Assembly: GCA_038062935.1 (NCBI GenBank)
Contig: JBBTWG010000010.1
Location: forward strand, 1-24,085
Direction of reading: 5' to 3'
DNA: 24,085 bases
Source: JBBTWG01 sp038062935
GTDB lineage: Bacteria > Patescibacteriota > Gracilibacteria > UBA1369 > UBA12463
This document shows, one piece after another, positions 23,887 through 24,085 of this stretch; the stretch's first letter is position 1; each line of letters begins with the position of its first letter. The translations under genes and the position numbers were made by a program. Below the pieces are notes generated by a model. That model was not told the origin of the DNA. It worked only from the letters and a program-made list of their open reading frames with translations, and ran no database searches.

Positions 23887-24085
23887 ATGTCACAGAAAAC
23901 TTCTCAGAAAAAATTTTATGTCATGACCGCGATCGCGTATGTGAATGCGGCTCCGCATATTGGGTTTGCTATGGAGCTTTTACAGGCGGACGCCTTGGCA
24001 CGATATTATCGGCTCAATGGCTATGATGTCCGATTTTTGACGGGGACGGATGAACACGGTTCGAAATTGTATAAATTGGCGAAGG
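23887..24085 (+). CDS. metG: Methionyl-tRNA synthetase, N-terminal part (runs off the window)
   Basis: 66 residues visible of a class I synthetase that charges tRNA(Met) in the cytoplasm. The start ATG is followed by KKFYVMTAIAYVNAAPHIGF, then ADALARYYRLNGYDVRFLTG and TDEHGSKLYKLAK, which match the MetRS nucleotide-binding core. The HIGH motif reads HIGF: the second His is Phe. The DEHG metal/ATP motif is intact. Its promoter is divergent from the RNHCP operon, with the inverted repeat between. The rest, including KMSKS, lies beyond the window. Confidence 0.93.
   Translation, partial: MSQKTSQKKFYVMTAIAYVNAAPHIGFAMELLQADALARYYRLNGYDVRFLTGTDEHGSKLYKLAK

Overview
The window reads as a gene-dense chromosomal segment of an uncultured, small-genome bacterium, most likely from the Candidate Phyla Radiation (Patescibacteria). 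Supporting signs are very short intergenic spaces, several gene overlaps, almost no Shine-Dalgarno motifs, many -10 boxes placed 6-10 nt before the start codon (leaderless or near-leaderless mRNAs), an RNHCP-family protein, divergent surface proteins, and a housekeeping set with little biosynthesis. TGA is used as a normal stop (for example hsp20 and the coiled-coil gene), which argues against the TGA=Gly lineages (Gracilibacteria, Absconditabacteria). I cannot name the phylum from this sequence alone.

Layout. (1) 1-3033: the 3' end of a protein with S-layer-homology-like motifs, a convergent membrane-anchored protein with a second SLH-like segment, and a 654-residue membrane protein with a degenerate PP2C-like domain and a probable outside beta-propeller. 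(2) 3028-7713, minus strand: gltX, small lipoprotein, PHP-domain phosphoesterase, pta, ackA. This is one probable operon joining glutamyl-tRNA synthesis to acetate-forming ATP generation. (3) 7772-9146, minus strand: a membrane-anchored NodB-type deacetylase homologue with altered catalytic residues, and a TrpR-family repressor flanked by two 18-bp trp-operator-like palindromes. (4) 9232-12297, plus strand: ftsK, then a heptad-repeat coiled-coil gene interrupted by a 100-N scaffold gap. (5) 12321-16793, minus strand: secA, an undecaprenyl-phosphate sugar transferase, and RNase P RNA (rnpB). (6) 16863-17465: a TPR protein with its own promoter and a hairpin leader. (7) 17607-23612, minus strand: a seven-gene cluster of an RNHCP protein, tilS, ftsH, hsp20, galU, rlmH and a lipoprotein. 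(8) 23887-24085, plus strand: the start of metG, separated from (7) by a 187-nt near-perfect inverted repeat.

The most notable signals are outside the genes. Four short arrays of degenerate 7-bp repeats (three of the TTTAGGA type, one of the ACATGTG type) all sit exactly at the 3' ends of genes, and several supply the stop codon. Two TrpR operator-like 18-mers occur, one inside trpR's own promoter and one in identical geometry in a promoter pointing antisense into trpR. A recurrent leaderless promoter architecture, often with an extended TGC-TAYAAT -10, drives gltX, secA, the sugar transferase and the RNHCP gene. Terminators and promoters are interleaved around rnpB and the TPR gene. The long inverted repeat before metG is not explained by any gene.
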